A stretch of 64,000 nucleotides of DNA from Chitinophagales bacterium. Its GTDB lineage: Bacteria > Bacteroidota > Bacteroidia > Chitinophagales > Chitinophagaceae. The stretch covers positions 1 to 64,000 of the forward strand of contig JAATFV010000209.1 of the NCBI GenBank assembly GCA_015655015.1, given 5' to 3'. A program made the translations under genes and the position numbers. The notes under the pieces were generated by a model that had not been told where the DNA came from, did no database searches, and saw only the letters and a program-made list of their open reading frames with translations. Of the stretch, positions 10,701-21,400 are shown in pieces (the first letter of the stretch is position 1; each line of letters opens with the position of its first letter).

Positions 10701-13700
10701 ATCGTTACTATATATTCCACCGGAGTACTGGAACTGCCCCCGCCCCCGAATACAACAGGCAGCACACTAACTACGCCGGATACTTTAACCTGTACGTCCG
10801 TTGCTACGGGACCTCCTGAATGAACCAGGTACTCCTGGTAATACCAAATCCTGCAATTCTCTGTATGGACATCGGGGGTATTGGGATAATTAAAATTTCT
10901 TTGCTGTAAAGAGAACTCGCTGGCAGCCGGACAAGACGGCGGTGTAATATTCCCGGCATTATTGGCACACGCAGTCAGCCCTGATGGCGTGCAGGCGACA
11001 TTATAAACTTCAAAGGAATAATTAAGCCCCAAAATGGCCGGGGGAGTGACATGAAAAGATTGGATCAATACCTGCATATCCCCGGCATGAGCAGTCAGTG
11101 TGGTTGGCTGTACGACCACCGGTGTGCCTGGAATATTGTATCTGATATCATACGTAAACGTATAATCACCTATGAACGGCGCTGTCCCATTCTTATATAC
11201 AATATAAAAATTATAGTCGGTTGAATTCTCTAGTCTTTCTACGACCGAATAATCCGATAAAGCTCCCGGAGGCGGGCAGTTATTGCTGCCGCCAGTCAAT
11301 GCATCGTTTCCGATAAAGCAATCCAGGCAGGAGGGGTTGTATTGCAGCTTGGCAATCCGGTAGTATTTACTCTTGACCTGCTGATAGTAATTCAGGTAAA
11401 GCTGCCACTCCATCGTAACAGAACGGCAATTGTTGGATGGCGCGCAGCTCTGCCAGGAGGCGGTCACCTGGGCAGCAGTAGGGTTTTGAACGGTTGGCTT
11501 ACAGTATAACATCCAGTCCACCCACTGAATAATATTTTTCGCCGGCAGCGCGGTAGCAGGTGAGGTCGTATTGTCCGTCGGCACGACCCCCATCACCGTC
11601 GAAAGCTTCTGCAGATCCGACTGCATGTTGGAATACCAGCTGCTTCCCATTCCACCATTGAAAAAAGGATCTTTTTTTAATAAAGCCAGCGGATCACCAT
11701 GATTGTAGTATCCCATGTTGACGGCATCGGCTCCGGCCGTATAATTTTCCTTCAGATTCGCGTCGAAAATATAGCTGACCTCGTTATTTTGGGAAGGCGT
11801 CGTGCTGGACTGATAGGTACACCATTGATAGCTGCAATATTCTATATGATGCACGACAAACAAATCGGCCCATTCCGGATGCTTCAGATAGGCATTTAAA
11901 AAATCCGCCTGGCTTAAAGAGCCTACTGTCCGGGTAACGCCATCATCGCCCACAAATGAGATGGTGGAAATTGCGTTATCCTGGTTGTAATACATCATGA
12001 CATTGATGGCCGTTTCCAGGAAAACGGTCGTATTACCATTAGCCAGGGCAGTTGCATCATATAAGGCATATTGACCACCCGGTAAGACGTCTGTCTTCAG
12101 CTGGCTTAGCTTCTGCGCACAGGGCGAGGCAGGGGCACAGCTCAGAACGTCGCAATGCGCTTTAAGGGCAGTCCAGGCCTGACCGATCCATATACCGACA
12201 GGACTACTCGCATCCCCCGCATCGACCCCTGTAAAAGTACCCGATCCCAGCAATGCAACTACCTTACTCCGGAAATCATCGACGGATGTTCCCAGGCTCT
12301 TACAGGCATCGCAGGTATTATAACACCCGCTCAAATCGAGCGCCTGTAGCTCCTGGATAAAGAAATCCTGCAATTTTTTCAGATCGGTATTGTGCTGGAT
12401 ATAATAATCCGTCTGTGCATTGATCACATCATTGCTCAGCTGCAAGGAATAAGTAACAGTATATTCTCCTATTTTATTGATTGGAATGGCAAGATCCTGG
12501 CTGACAGGAGCAGGATTGACATAACAGGTATAGTCATTCCCCTGGAAAGGAGTGCTGACAGCATTCGCCACTACGATCCCACAGTCATTGCTCACCTGCA
12601 CATTCACGGTATAATAACAATTATTGCATAGCTGGCTGCTGCCGCCATATTGCGTGACCAGGGCCAGCGGATTGATACTGTAATGCAGCGTAAAATTACC
12701 CGTTACTTCCGCCAGGAAAGTAGAAGACGCCGTCATATTCAGGGCCGTACTGTTCGGTGAAAAGTCCGCAGGTTTGATCAGCGTCTCATTGAAGGGTGTA
12801 TTGGCATCACCCGCCTGGGAAGAAGGTAGCGCAGCCAGGTTGGGCGGAACATTGCCCGCCAGGGCAGTAGCAATCGTTCTCCCGTTGGCGTCTATATAAC
12901 TCACGCTGATCTGGCCATTGGGATCTACCACCATGTTTTTCAGGTAATGGGACGAATTGCCCACTTCCATCCCGAACAATCGCTCCAGCTGCGTAGAAGT
13001 CGGTTTGCCATAATAATAATTGGTCTCATGCTGCTGACCTATCTGCAACAACTTGCCTACCCCCCCCTGCCGGCGGATCCGTCCGGTATTATCCGGGGTA
13101 TATTCGGTGAGTGCATAGGGATAGGTCTCTGCATCCGGAACGTATTTGGTAAAATAAAAGTTGGTTGTGTTATAGTTAACATTGGCTCCGTTGTCAGCAG
13201 CGAGAAAAGTATTGCCGGGCGAATAATACTGCGATGCCCCGGCCGAAGTACTTAGAAGATCTGCCGTCAGGGCGCAGGAGTTGGCATTTCCGAAACCAAT
13301 GTCCGAGGAGCTATAAGGGCTATTGGCATGATTCAGATTAAAAGATGCATAATAATCCAGCGTGTTATTCTTCACAGGCGCCGGCAGTATATTCATAGCC
13401 GGACGGCCCATGACATCATAGATCGTCTCCTGTACGATCGCAGTGCCGGTCGTGCTCACCGTGCCATTCTGAACGGTATGATCGCTATTGCTCAACGTCA
13501 CCGATTGCCGGTTCCTCAGGGTCCCGTCAAAGTAAGTGATAACTTCCTTTCGTTTGCCTTCTTCTGCAAAGGATCCATCGTATTGCCAGTTCAGGTTTGA
13601 CTGATGCGCATTTATATAGACTCCGGCCGTGACTCCGTTATCATCCCGATATACCCAATCCCCCGTCACCCGCAGGTTCGTTCCGGATTGATACGATACT

Positions 13701-14614
13701 TTCCTGATACGTACCAATATATATCCCTCCGTATAGGGAAGATTGATAGTATATGGAGGCGCCGTTACCGTCACCCTGGTATTGTCATGCACCATCCATT
13801 GCTCCACAGTGCCATCGGGAATATCCAGAGGCCCCTGTTGCCCCCCATAATTATTCTGGATCGCCAGTCCGCGTCCGCTCAATTTATCGATATAGGTCCA
13901 TTCCACGTCATATTCTTCGGCTCCGCCAAATTCCGACACATTCCACGAAATAGGCAATTTGCCATCGACAGCCTGCAATCCATAGCTCATTTGCTGCGGC
14001 GCCTGCGGGCCGGAGATCGCGAGTTGATCCGACCTTCCCGGAAACTGAGCTTCACCCAGATGAAGCTGTCCTTTCGTACCCGGATCGAAAGGGTATTTTC
14101 TTTCCACGAGGACCTGATTTTTCAGGCGAAAGACATCCGGCAATTTATCCTTCCATTCCGGCGAACTGATAGAATTCACTACCACTGTCACCTTAAAGGC
14201 ATCCTTAAACTTGTAGCGGGCAACAAGAGGGTAGGATTTCCCCCGGGCGGTATCATATTTGACTACCAGATCTATATTATCAATCTCTTTGGGGGTCTGC
14301 TGGTCCCGGCTGGTAAAATATTTGATGGTAATATTGAGCGTACAACTGAAAGTTTTACTATAGTAATCCAGGCTGGTGTCCTGACGCAACTCAAAAGAAA
14401 TGATATTATCGATCGAGATATGCTTCAGCTGATTCCATTCGCTTAGAGGAAGGTTAAGGAATTTATCGTCGATCACCGTCAGGGAATCCCCTTTTTTCAA
14501 ATGACCGGTCAGTATCTGGACGTATGATTCACTGGACGCCAGTAATCCTGCCATGGGCAAACAGATCAGCGGCAGCAGTAACCGAATCGTCTTAAAACAG
14601 CTGGGGCTTATCAT
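4706..14614 (-). CDS. Giant secreted Rhs/YD-repeat protein (3302 aa) with LamG-like domains and a JAMM-like toxin tip
   Basis: An N-terminal hydrophobic segment (about residues 9-26) looks like a Sec signal. Residues ~350-410 (KRKEVITYFDGTLRNRQSV then ETIYDVMGRPAM) resemble the DUF6443-type start of Bacteroidota Rhs proteins. A long Cys-rich region follows. Two concanavalin/LamG-like modules lie at about 1810-1980 and 2010-2205 (each has a WTH motif, a strand containing YLDG or YING, and a final LRLY or VRIW). YD repeats fill ~2240-2900, then an Rhs-associated core (YRYGFNGKEKNDE, NPVNNVDPDGKDE) ends near residue 3010. The last ~290 residues are the variable tip; its end has NEHAV, then HTHPTSAPPSSAD, a JAMM/MPN-type metal motif (HxH, S, D), as in Tox-JAB toxin domains. 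The core should form a shell around the tip. Substrate and delivery route are unknown. Confidence 0.85.
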   Translation of the reverse strand: MISPSCFKTIRLLLPLICLPMAGLLASSESYVQILTGHLKKGDSLTVIDDKFLNLPLSEWNQLKHISIDNIISFELRQDTSLDYYSKTFSCTLNITIKYFTSRDQQTPKEIDNIDLVVKYDTARGKSYPLVARYKFKDAFKVTVVVNSISSPEWKDKLPDVFRLKNQVLVERKYPFDPGTKGQLHLGEAQFPGRSDQLAISGPQAPQQMSYGLQAVDGKLPISWNVSEFGGAEEYDVEWTYIDKLSGRGLAIQNNYGGQQGPLDIPDGTVEQWMVHDNTRVTVTAPPYTINLPYTEGYILVRIRKVSYQSGTNLRVTGDWVYRDDNGVTAGVYINAHQSNLNWQYDGSFAEEGKRKEVITYFDGTLRNRQSVTLSNSDHTVQNGTVSTTGTAIVQETIYDVMGRPAMNILPAPVKNNTLDYYASFNLNHANSPYSSSDIGFGNANSCALTADLLSTSAGASQYYSPGNTFLAADNGANVNYNTTNFYFTKYVPDAETYPYALTEYTPDNTGRIRRQGGVGKLLQIGQQHETNYYYGKPTSTQLERLFGMEVGNSSHYLKNMVVDPNGQISVSYIDANGRTIATALAGNVPPNLAALPSSQAGDANTPFNETLIKPADFSPNSTALNMTASSTFLAEVTGNFTLHYSINPLALVTQYGGSSQLCNNCYYTVNVQVSNDCGIVVANAVSTPFQGNDYTCYVNPAPVSQDLAIPINKIGEYTVTYSLQLSNDVINAQTDYYIQHNTDLKKLQDFFIQELQALDLSGCYNTCDACKSLGTSVDDFRSKVVALLGSGTFTGVDAGDASSPVGIWIGQAWTALKAHCDVLSCAPASPCAQKLSQLKTDVLPGGQYALYDATALANGNTTVFLETAINVMMYYNQDNAISTISFVGDDGVTRTVGSLSQADFLNAYLKHPEWADLFVVHHIEYCSYQWCTYQSSTTPSQNNEVSYIFDANLKENYTAGADAVNMGYYNHGDPLALLKKDPFFNGGMGSSWYSNMQSDLQKLSTVMGVVPTDNTTSPATALPAKNIIQWVDWMLYCKPTVQNPTAAQVTASWQSCAPSNNCRSVTMEWQLYLNYYQQVKSKYYRIAKLQYNPSCLDCFIGNDALTGGSNNCPPPGALSDYSVVERLENSTDYNFYIVYKNGTAPFIGDYTFTYDIRYNIPGTPVVVQPTTLTAHAGDMQVLIQSFHVTPPAILGLNYSFEVYNVACTPSGLTACANNAGNITPPSCPAASEFSLQQRNFNYPNTPDVHTENCRIWYYQEYLVHSGGPVATDVQVKVSGVVSVLPVVFGGGGSSSTPVEYIVTIPAGQSEAPLGQFFEFDLAPGGANPQTACPTLQYSFSMENVPPVCVLPVPSPSSLCTSNPNYALYQSKDRVFNDYIDMQDYVVCERNSANASTQAQSTAQSVAAMLQAAMDNLTTQQAAWLSMLTSVRDQEFPSLSSSTLSNTVLTNLAGNLAQVSAAYLQYASQQGVSLNIVSTLPAGVTASNGYHSFSEVFTAIVGSSLVQQGFSPDLLSNVYPYDKVPYSTDPNVTSLTPDIYTNIGPNLTAFQSAWNGSGTFSSYLQQQLGDDYLLTDAQLSDLQARIAGGCANPYLANPAILPVAFVVPNPGSGSTGVVSYKTCSQVAVLATAFTGVYPNVQPDTKLYRLLYTNYLNHQLGYPLSYSDYADYATQCPLNAAVLLYDKPQSPTLLNDFFSCSANLLQGVYYKSGQEYTLYINEVRATFRNAYISKCLSNQASAKVQGNQYEYHYTLYYYDQSGNLVKTVPPEGVHLLSDQQIADVEQLPVQDPSSCPVFPSGIVTDQPTIFNDLSTALQNNTALSMEMWLYSTDGTSTRQLRIVTPDNKYMYQVAIVSSRIWVEMYSLQPDPSGAGTTLTLTNQVVANLPSRQSLQNWTHLVVQSPDGLAGGNLQVYLDGIKLTLLPDVSAPPYPFGWEIDGSSSTLPTADVSIIRHLRLYNRVASDAEIAADYRNSCLGPIGALTGTPLQLWGRLGIPSFCSNTVSSLTAVTIPNRGSLNTTANPNPAGDNLLAALRSVTNTFTVEFWVNPTAPDVALAGEATDLYAGTHGLHYVISPFWGGYAATGLAGMGVSVGTNGVTVVEHADYYVPAVLIWRGAISGWTHVAVVYNNKTPSLYINGVYQMTGATSVKTYVSPSYNLGGGGYGFMPGGLDEVRIWSTARTVGQLAASYAKTLSTSDQDGLMGYWPMDGSSGSVIKDISCNNNNDNFVAPAESWVTTGAPLTEINYVEYAGRFIVPDHGLATNYAYNSLNQVVQQHTPDAGTSVFAYDRLGRLSVSQNAEQLQPAVVDANNPANRASYTRYDALGRITEVGEKVGVTIPAEELARLDNFLGTWMNSGVNRQVTLTAYDEKPSWAPAGLVQSNLRKRVAASALLSAGNDASVNRQAASYYNYDIDGNVSEQVQENATLVNSEKQFVTNSDGLKHIKYEYDLISGKVNKVLYQDGKWDQFYYQYIYDADNRVINALSSRSNYGEIGLWTNEATYRYYLHGPLARMELGQSKVQGVDYAYTLQGWLKGVNGVGVPGTSTTVTDMSADGMNLTGGANPFLPVGRDAVGYSLGYFADDYYAIGGINASVFSMIYIGKAIVGGPVYPATSLSYLYNGNIGNATYAISPLEGGIPVGYRYFYDQLNRLTGMDRYHIDGRVWDADPISNYGERISYDANGNILTYLRSGTTANSRPLAMDNLTYNYNRDVNGHLLNNKLRHINDAVPAGNYPAQEGDPQDIDDQPAENYTYDAIGNLVADQTQNLKRINWTVYGKMASISKGGSQGLGYAYDPGGNRITKTSTVADGTSTTTHYVRDAQGNVLAVYQYKANAGGTLTEGDWAEQHLYGSSRLGMLLPHVVIPSSQKLTSDAYNGTNDHTEDAGNRLYELTNHLGNTLATISDKLIPLAPVGGVTTFSADVVSAQDYYPFGMQMPGRSYLAAGSLNYRYGFNGKEKNDEISGPGNTIDFGNRMDDTRGGRWFSIDRITKPWLSPYAYAADNPVNNVDPDGKDEIHFHFYTSSVIGPDGKVMGGPTTFTAEIIKANGPDKFFVHTHSDVIRMPTNYSHGGQATQEKTVEIYPWNPDSRSGFTKSTALGIPVNDRDYATLMKYATANPALKEYIKERSQGYEATNYDKENYKGLLEDLPVYNAIGKIKQGAELTAGILSIVEGGYGLLKAGGIEADISVLSSAGGNSARMSVVRTIAKGEKIDDLMNDLKGLTFTTGNEHAVVTLANGERAIVSGGPGGITFEQGQIRTLFGHTHPTSAPPSSADAKALTQLGQSKQYVLHGGEITTVRPK

Positions 14615-14632
14615 ATTGTAAGTGTCTTTCGT

Positions 14633-15418
14633 TTAATTAAAATTGGTAGTTACCTGGTAGTCACGATAAGAAGCAGTAAGCCTAACCTTCCCATTGGATA
14701 TTGAAATGATCTCCCCTATCCTTTCATCGACATTCAGTCGCCCGGCCGGATGATACTGGTAGTCCATTTTCGCCAACCATATTTTATCCGAAGAAAGTCC
14801 TTCACTGTCAGGTCCGTTCTTCCACCACTCGATCTCCGCATTATGCAGACTATAGGTAAGGGTGTCATAACATAACCTGCAGGAACGAACCTGCGGATCG
14901 AAATCGCTCTGCAGGCGAAGCACTCGTTCCGTCCGCTGGCCCGGGGATACCATCCCTGACATTTTAAACCGGGCCGTATCACTAAACAATATCTCCACGG
15001 GGTCTTTGCCCGGACTGCCGCCGGAAAGACCGGCATTAACCGCTTTACATATCAGGATCCGTTTATTCACCGTATCGAGCTGCAGCAGGATCGCGCCGTT
15101 ACAGAAAGTCTGTAAAGAGCTTAGCTGCATATAATACTGCCCGCCGGACCGGACGCAACGAAATGTCTTTGTTTCCTTCAGGGCATTCTTATTCTCCCCA
15201 TCATAAATCCGGATCGTTCCAGACAGATCCGATGCAGAGTCCCTGCCATGATAGCGCTCTATTATTTTCCGGTATTCAGCAGCCGCCCCCGGCAGCTCCG
15301 CTTCTGCCACCGGAACAGCAAATGTACTTCTCCACCAATAACGACCAGCCATAGCCGTAAGAAATCCGGCCATCGTCAATAGTACAACTCCCATTAGGAT
15401 CAGTTTCTTAGAGATCAT
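14633..15418 (-). CDS. Membrane-anchored protein of unknown function between two giant Rhs-like genes
   Basis: This 261-residue protein has one N-terminal hydrophobic segment (residues ~6-24) followed by a predicted periplasmic domain; the segment may be a signal anchor or a cleaved signal peptide. The domain is made of alternating strands with phrases such as GTIRIYDGEN and TKTFRCVRSGGQYYMQLSS. That is loosely reminiscent of lipoprotein-carrier-like beta folds, but I do not recognise a family. It begins 13 bases after the stop of the 2213-residue protein and ends 18 bases before the start of the 3302-residue Rhs protein, so it is almost certainly co-translated with both. A role as an assembly or export partner of the giants is inference from position. 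Confidence 0.7.
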   Translation of the reverse strand: MISKKLILMGVVLLTMAGFLTAMAGRYWWRSTFAVPVAEAELPGAAAEYRKIIERYHGRDSASDLSGTIRIYDGENKNALKETKTFRCVRSGGQYYMQLSSLQTFCNGAILLQLDTVNKRILICKAVNAGLSGGSPGKDPVEILFSDTARFKMSGMVSPGQRTERVLRLQSDFDPQVRSCRLCYDTLTYSLHNAEIEWWKNGPDSEGLSSDKIWLAKMDYQYHPAGRLNVDERIGEIISISNGKVRLTASYRDYQVTTNFN

Positions 15419-15431
15419 ATTTTTACAATTG

Positions 15432-18400
15432 TCAGTGTTGTCTGAATGATTGGCGGTTCTCTTTAACAGTCATGACACCCCGCTCCGTCTCCTTTTTTAC
15501 CCGGATAGGAGTACCTTCCTCATCATATTCGTAAAAAATCCCGAAATTATTTTCATCGAGCTGCCCCAGGAGGCGAAGACTCTGGTCATCGTATACAAAT
15601 GATTTCAGTTGCCCGTCAAAGGGCAGCAGCCGAAGATCATCTATATATATATTTGCCTGGCCGGTCAATTGCAGGCCGAAATTCGCCCCGCCCGTAAAAG
15701 GGATATCCAGCTTTTTCCATCCCTCCACTACCGGTACCGTCACATTGCTCAGATCGATCGAACTGCCGTTGATATTAACCTGCAATCCGTTGATCAGGTT
15801 GGAATTGGCATTTCCATCTTTTACCCACAAGCTGAGCAGATACTTTTTCCCATTCACCGGAGAGAATCCCTGTGCCTGCTCATTCGATTGCAGCATACAT
15901 CTGCCCGCTGCGTCAAATCCTATTATTTTCGCGCCGGAACTGGCGCTTCCCGCCGGTTTGGAAATGCTAATGGCCGACGAAAGCTTCAGGCTATAATTAC
16001 CGCTATGTGCAATGCCGGATACGATGCAGTTTCCCCCGCTGCAGTATTGACTGCCTGAGAGGGTAATGCCCATATCGAGATGCCGCTGAGCGGGGCATGG
16101 ATCCGCCGTGGTCACTGGCAATCCAAAATAATAGTCTTCAAATCCATCGGATGCTATTTCATTATGCCGGGCATTGGCAGCAACGGCTGTAGCCAGGGAC
16201 TGCTGATAGCCAAACAAAGCCGAACTGTATCTTTTGAGCGCATCCGTACTTTCTACCTCATTGCCTTTCTGATCGAAATAGACGGGATGACCGGTCCATA
16301 CCCACCGTGGATCCGACGGTGATTGGTCGGGTTCGGCGCCCGGGATCTGTAATTGAGGAATTTGAGCCAGACTATGGTTTGCCAGGGTCCAGTAAGGAGT
16401 ATAAGAAGCATAATAACCGGAAGACCGGATATTAGTGCCTCCTGCCTGGGAAGCGTCACCCGGCACCTGGCTCCTGTTTACCTGGTAAACATAATTTAAG
16501 TTGGCCCGCCAATTGCCTTTTACCCCCTGAAAATAGGGATTCAAGACTTGATTCAGCGGATCCTGGCAATGTCCGGAACTAATATAGCTAATGACAAGCT
16601 GTGGCGGATTTGGCCCGTCCTTGCCATTAAAAGTCATTGACTTATCAGTGACCGTAAGTTCGTTAATAAGACTAAGCTGTATCCTGAAGTTTGGAATATC
16701 TTTCACAGACAGCCAGTCTGTAAACATTCCTGTGATATCGATATCAGGATAATCCTGGAACGTACTGGTACTTTTAGGGAGAAATGCTCTATTGGTCTCC
16801 GTAACTGCTGGCTGCGTATTCCAGTCTAATGTAGAAGAGCAATCTACCATTTGAATGACCCTCTTAAGATAAGCAGCGTTATCACCTGTCGTAGAAGGAG
16901 TTTCGAAATCTGTATCGCTAAAGAGAGATATTTTTACAGATTGAATAACGGCATTGGCAGGTAAATTAATAGCGCCAAAATCCAAATAGGAACGCCCTGG
17001 CCAGACAACGGTAATTCCATTTCCACCAGTAAAAAGTTCCGAATACGCACCGAAGAACACATCGCCACAGCTTGTATAAAGAGAAGGTGTATTTTCAACA
17101 TAATAATTACCCGGTGATTTTGTCACAGGATAATAAGTGGCAGTCTGTGGCAAGTCGTTTACGTAATTATTCGAAACCGGCACACCCCATTCATCCTTAT
17201 AGGTCAACGCCTTGGCGTCAAGCACTTTCTTGTCCACGCCCATCTGCAGCAGATAAGAGCTACCCGACGACACCAGGGGGTTAATCATGCTGATCACAGT
17301 GCCCGCTGAGGCATCCAGCAAATTTCTCCGGCCCGAACGAACGATCATATAATTACCTGACCCGGTTATAAAGTTACCATACTGATCGATGAACCGGAGA
17401 GTGCCATCCGAAGACTGCAGAACCCATCCTTTGGAAGTGGATCCGGGATCTATAGCCACCAGTTCGTCTCCCGGGGAAAGATACTGGAGGTAGGAAGCGC
17501 CTGTTCCGGCTAGCTGGCCATCGGCTCCCGTCATGAAGCCAGCGAATGTCGCCCCGATATTCTGATAGGCGCTGCCCATCCCATCATAAGCCATATAGGC
17601 CGGGTAATGAAAGGCATAGGTATAATCGTCGAATTCATTCTGATTTTGCGTCAGCAGTACGTCTCCTGTCTGCGCATCCCAGAGAAGATTGACAGCAGTA
17701 AGAGTAGATCCATTCCGCGTGGTGCGGACCTGTTTAACGATACCATATTGATGGATCACCTTAATGTGAGAAACGGAATTATAAGACCGGACGGACGCCG
17801 TCTGATTAAAGTTGATCCCCACGAACGGGATAGGCCAGATCAGGTCAAACACACCGACATAGGCCCCGATACTTGTACCGTTGTTCGAACTGGAGCTCTC
17901 CCGGACATCTGTCACTAGCTCCGCATCCGTCCCTAACAGCTTCCCGGCAGCCGGAATAGATCCATCCGTATTGAGCGCCAGCACGGTATTGTTCAATTGC
18001 TGCTGCTGGGCCTTGTCATCATCGACATTATAAAAATATTCAGTGGACGATAGCAGCGCCCCTGCCTTATCAAAGATCTTCGCCGATTTCTGCTTGCCAT
18101 GCATATCATTCACCGTTATCTTGAAGCCCTGGGAAGTGGTCACCCGTTTGGTAAACTTAGAGGCGAACAACATCAGCGTCAGGTCATTCTCATAATTCTC
18201 CATTTCCAGGGGAAGATAGTCTACCCGCGTAGGAAAATCCCTGGCTGTATAAAAGGCAGTGATCGTATAGCCCGTATGCATAACAGGGCTCGATTCCGTA
18301 TAATCGGATCCGTAACTGGTCACTTTCACCTCGCTATATCCCACGGAAGGGGCCGGAAAATAAGATTCGCCGAATGGCTTTTCTATATAGTGATACCGGT

Positions 18401-21400
18401 CCGCGCTCCACTGTACTTTCTCCGTATAATCCAATGGTTCATGAAATGGATTCTCCTCATTGCCGATCTGCGGTTCATAAGCCGCCACTCCGGACGACAC
18501 TAGATTATTTTTATCATCCGCCGTGGTATAGTCATATTTCAAGCCGTAAACAGCTGTCTTTGTGCCGGAGACACCTGTCATATTGTTCCATTCATCCGAG
18601 ATCTCCACTTTTCGCACCCTTCCGCCTCCGCCCAGCTTACCGTAAGTATGCCGGGCCACGCCAGATCTCCCATTAGTCTTTCCCACCGGATAGTTCAGCC
18701 GGACCAGGCTTTTGGAAATGTCCACCTTGTCGGCGAAATGACTATTGCTGGCTATTTTATCATAAGGCTCAAACAGTTCCCTTAAATTCACGAAGGCCTG
18801 CACGATAGAGCGGACGGCAGCTACCACATCTCCGGAGCTCGCATCGGAATTATCGTAATTCTCATAGGCATATTGCGGCAGATCGGTCTGTATCATTTGC
18901 CAGGCAGCCTTGGATACAGGATTATAATTATTTACCGACTTTACTGGTATGCCCACCGTATTGCCGGAAATGTCGAACGTACCACTATAGTCGATCTCCG
19001 CGTACCCATATACGAACTCATTATGCCCCTTCGCATCCACATCGGTAAATATTTTATAGAAGACATTACTCCAGTTCCTGCCATCCGGTCCGCCCAGATA
19101 CGTGTTGATAAAATCGGTCGCATCACTGGCCGCTACCGGCACCGTCACATAAAGCTTGCCCGCTTTGATCATGCCGGTAGCCTGACCGGAAGCGCCTACC
19201 CCCGCCAGGGGGCACATCACCATCGCCTTTCGGTCCTGCACATATGCATAGTCATCCGATTCATATTCCACGGAAATGATCCCTCCCATAGGAGTAGTGA
19301 TCGAGTTCAGTTGCCACTTAGAGGCCAGCCGATCGGCAAGCTGCCGCTCATCATAGCTTCCATGGTCCGTCACCTGCAGCGAATAAGGGTATTCTGAATT
19401 ATTAAACGCATTCTTATTATTGAAAGGAGGGTTATAAAAACTTTGTTTATACGTACCCCAGCGATCCACCTGCCGCTGCGTATACCTATCTGCCTTTTCA
19501 TTCACATCCTGTGCCGCATCAGAAGGAAGATTGGCAATACTCCCATCCCGGATCAGGCGCATATCATACGAGAATAAATAAGGATTCGACTGCCCCCTGC
19601 TGCTGGAGCCAAAGGTGAAATAAACCTTTTTCAGGGTCAGCTTCCCTTTGGTCACATTTACATCAATGGTAGACCCGGGATTGGCAGGATCGGGGACCAA
19701 TACACCAGCCCCTGAATTATTGGGAACACCAGGGTAGAGGCTATAGTCGTATTCGAAATGAGCTACCTTGATCGGCACGGCAAGAGTCCCGTTCTTCAGC
19801 AGATCCGCCTTGGAAAACAGGCGGATACTGTCCAGCTTCTGCAGTTTCCGGGATGTATTTACCCCGCCATTCTCTCCTGCTACACCGAGAGCATCCTGCC
19901 GGTCGCTGGTGAAGAACTGGGCTATCATCGTCTTGCTGCCAATGGATTGCAGGTACCACACCTCCTTCTGCCCGAACACATAGTTCCCTTTATCATCGGT
20001 CTTGTCGGACAAAAACCCTTCATTATAATTGGCTTTATTTTGTTCATACGGCGCCCGCCAATTGTAATTTCCATTTAATTTAGTGTAGCCAAGCTTAACA
20101 GCCGTACCCAGGTCATCATCCGAAATGCCGTCACCCGTTTTGTCTACATAATCGGAAGATAGTATTCCCGTCAGCAGGTAGGAAGTGGCATAAGGGGGAA
20201 TAACTTTCCTGTTATACGTATTTTCCCGCCCTTGTGTATTACCCTCGCTATTATCTGTGCCCGGATTATAATCTACCAGTCCGGTTTTACGGCTGCCATC
20301 GAAATCCGTCGGGTTCCCTACGCTGAAAGACACTTCTTCCTGGTCCGTATTGTATACAGGAATACCATACACCATTCTTTTCCCGTCATTGTCCGTAACG
20401 GAAATCTCGGAAATATGATGCGCCTTATGCACAGTAGCAGTAGGATTGGTGGTATTCACGGCATCCACCCGGGATACCCCGTTGATCCGCTTGTCCAGCC
20501 CATATACCGACGCCTGCGCGGCAGTCAGGTACTGGAAAGTGGAAGTCCGGATATCCCTCTTCTGTCTCTGTATGGCCGTCCCGGTACGGGAAGTAGTAGC
20601 GGACTTAAAGCCGGGGAAAGTAGAGGCAGAACTGCCGCCTGTGGGAATAGCCACCTTTTCCGTAACATCGGAGTTGATTGTGTTATAATAGCTATCGTCC
20701 ATTCCGGTCTGCTCACCAGTTTTTTTAAAATAAACGTTCTCTGCCACCTCTTTTCCCACGCCCGTATAAGGCGGCGGCTCCGCGATCGAAAGAAATTGAT
20801 TACCGGCCGTCCATTTATGTGTAATAGCCTGCCCCTTGCTCAGATCCAGCCGGGCTCCTCCCTGGAAGACATTCCCCGCTCCGATAGTGATTCCCGCATC
20901 CACCGCACCGTCCTTCTTCGTAAAGGTCCTGTCGAAGATGGTATAGTCGCCATTATAAAAAGGCCGGAATTGTTGCGATCCGGCCTGGCTGGTCGCTTCG
21001 AAATAATCTTCTGTAGCCACCGGCACCGGGATCGCCGGCGCATTCTGGATGAACACCCCATCTTTCTCCCGGTTGAAATCCAGCAGCGCATTCACATTAT
21101 TCTTTCCCTTGGAATAGTTCAGGTACCCATAGGCCGGAACGGAGGACTGAGGCTCCGCATTCTTTTCCGAATAGACATATCCGGCACCGCCTATCCCCAG
21201 ATACCCCCCGAACAGCTGGGCGCCCAGATCAAAGTTAAAAGTAGAGTTTTGAGTAGTCGTATTGGTATAAAAGGTAGGTGTATAAGTATGTATAAAATCC
21301 TTGGTCAAAGAGGCCGAACCAAAACCAAAGGATTGTCCCAGGTTCACCTGCTGAAGGCCCGACCGGGTGTTATAGGACAGTCCACCGCTTAAAGTACCTG

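Noticed and set aside
20232-21392. Long plus-strand open frame (386 codons) opposite the SpvB-like giant gene
   Set aside because: Antisense shadow of a strongly coding gene; its composition has no domain-like content and no start context. The same applies to the long frames opposite other genes at 13604-14446, 30132-31181 and 61326-62144.
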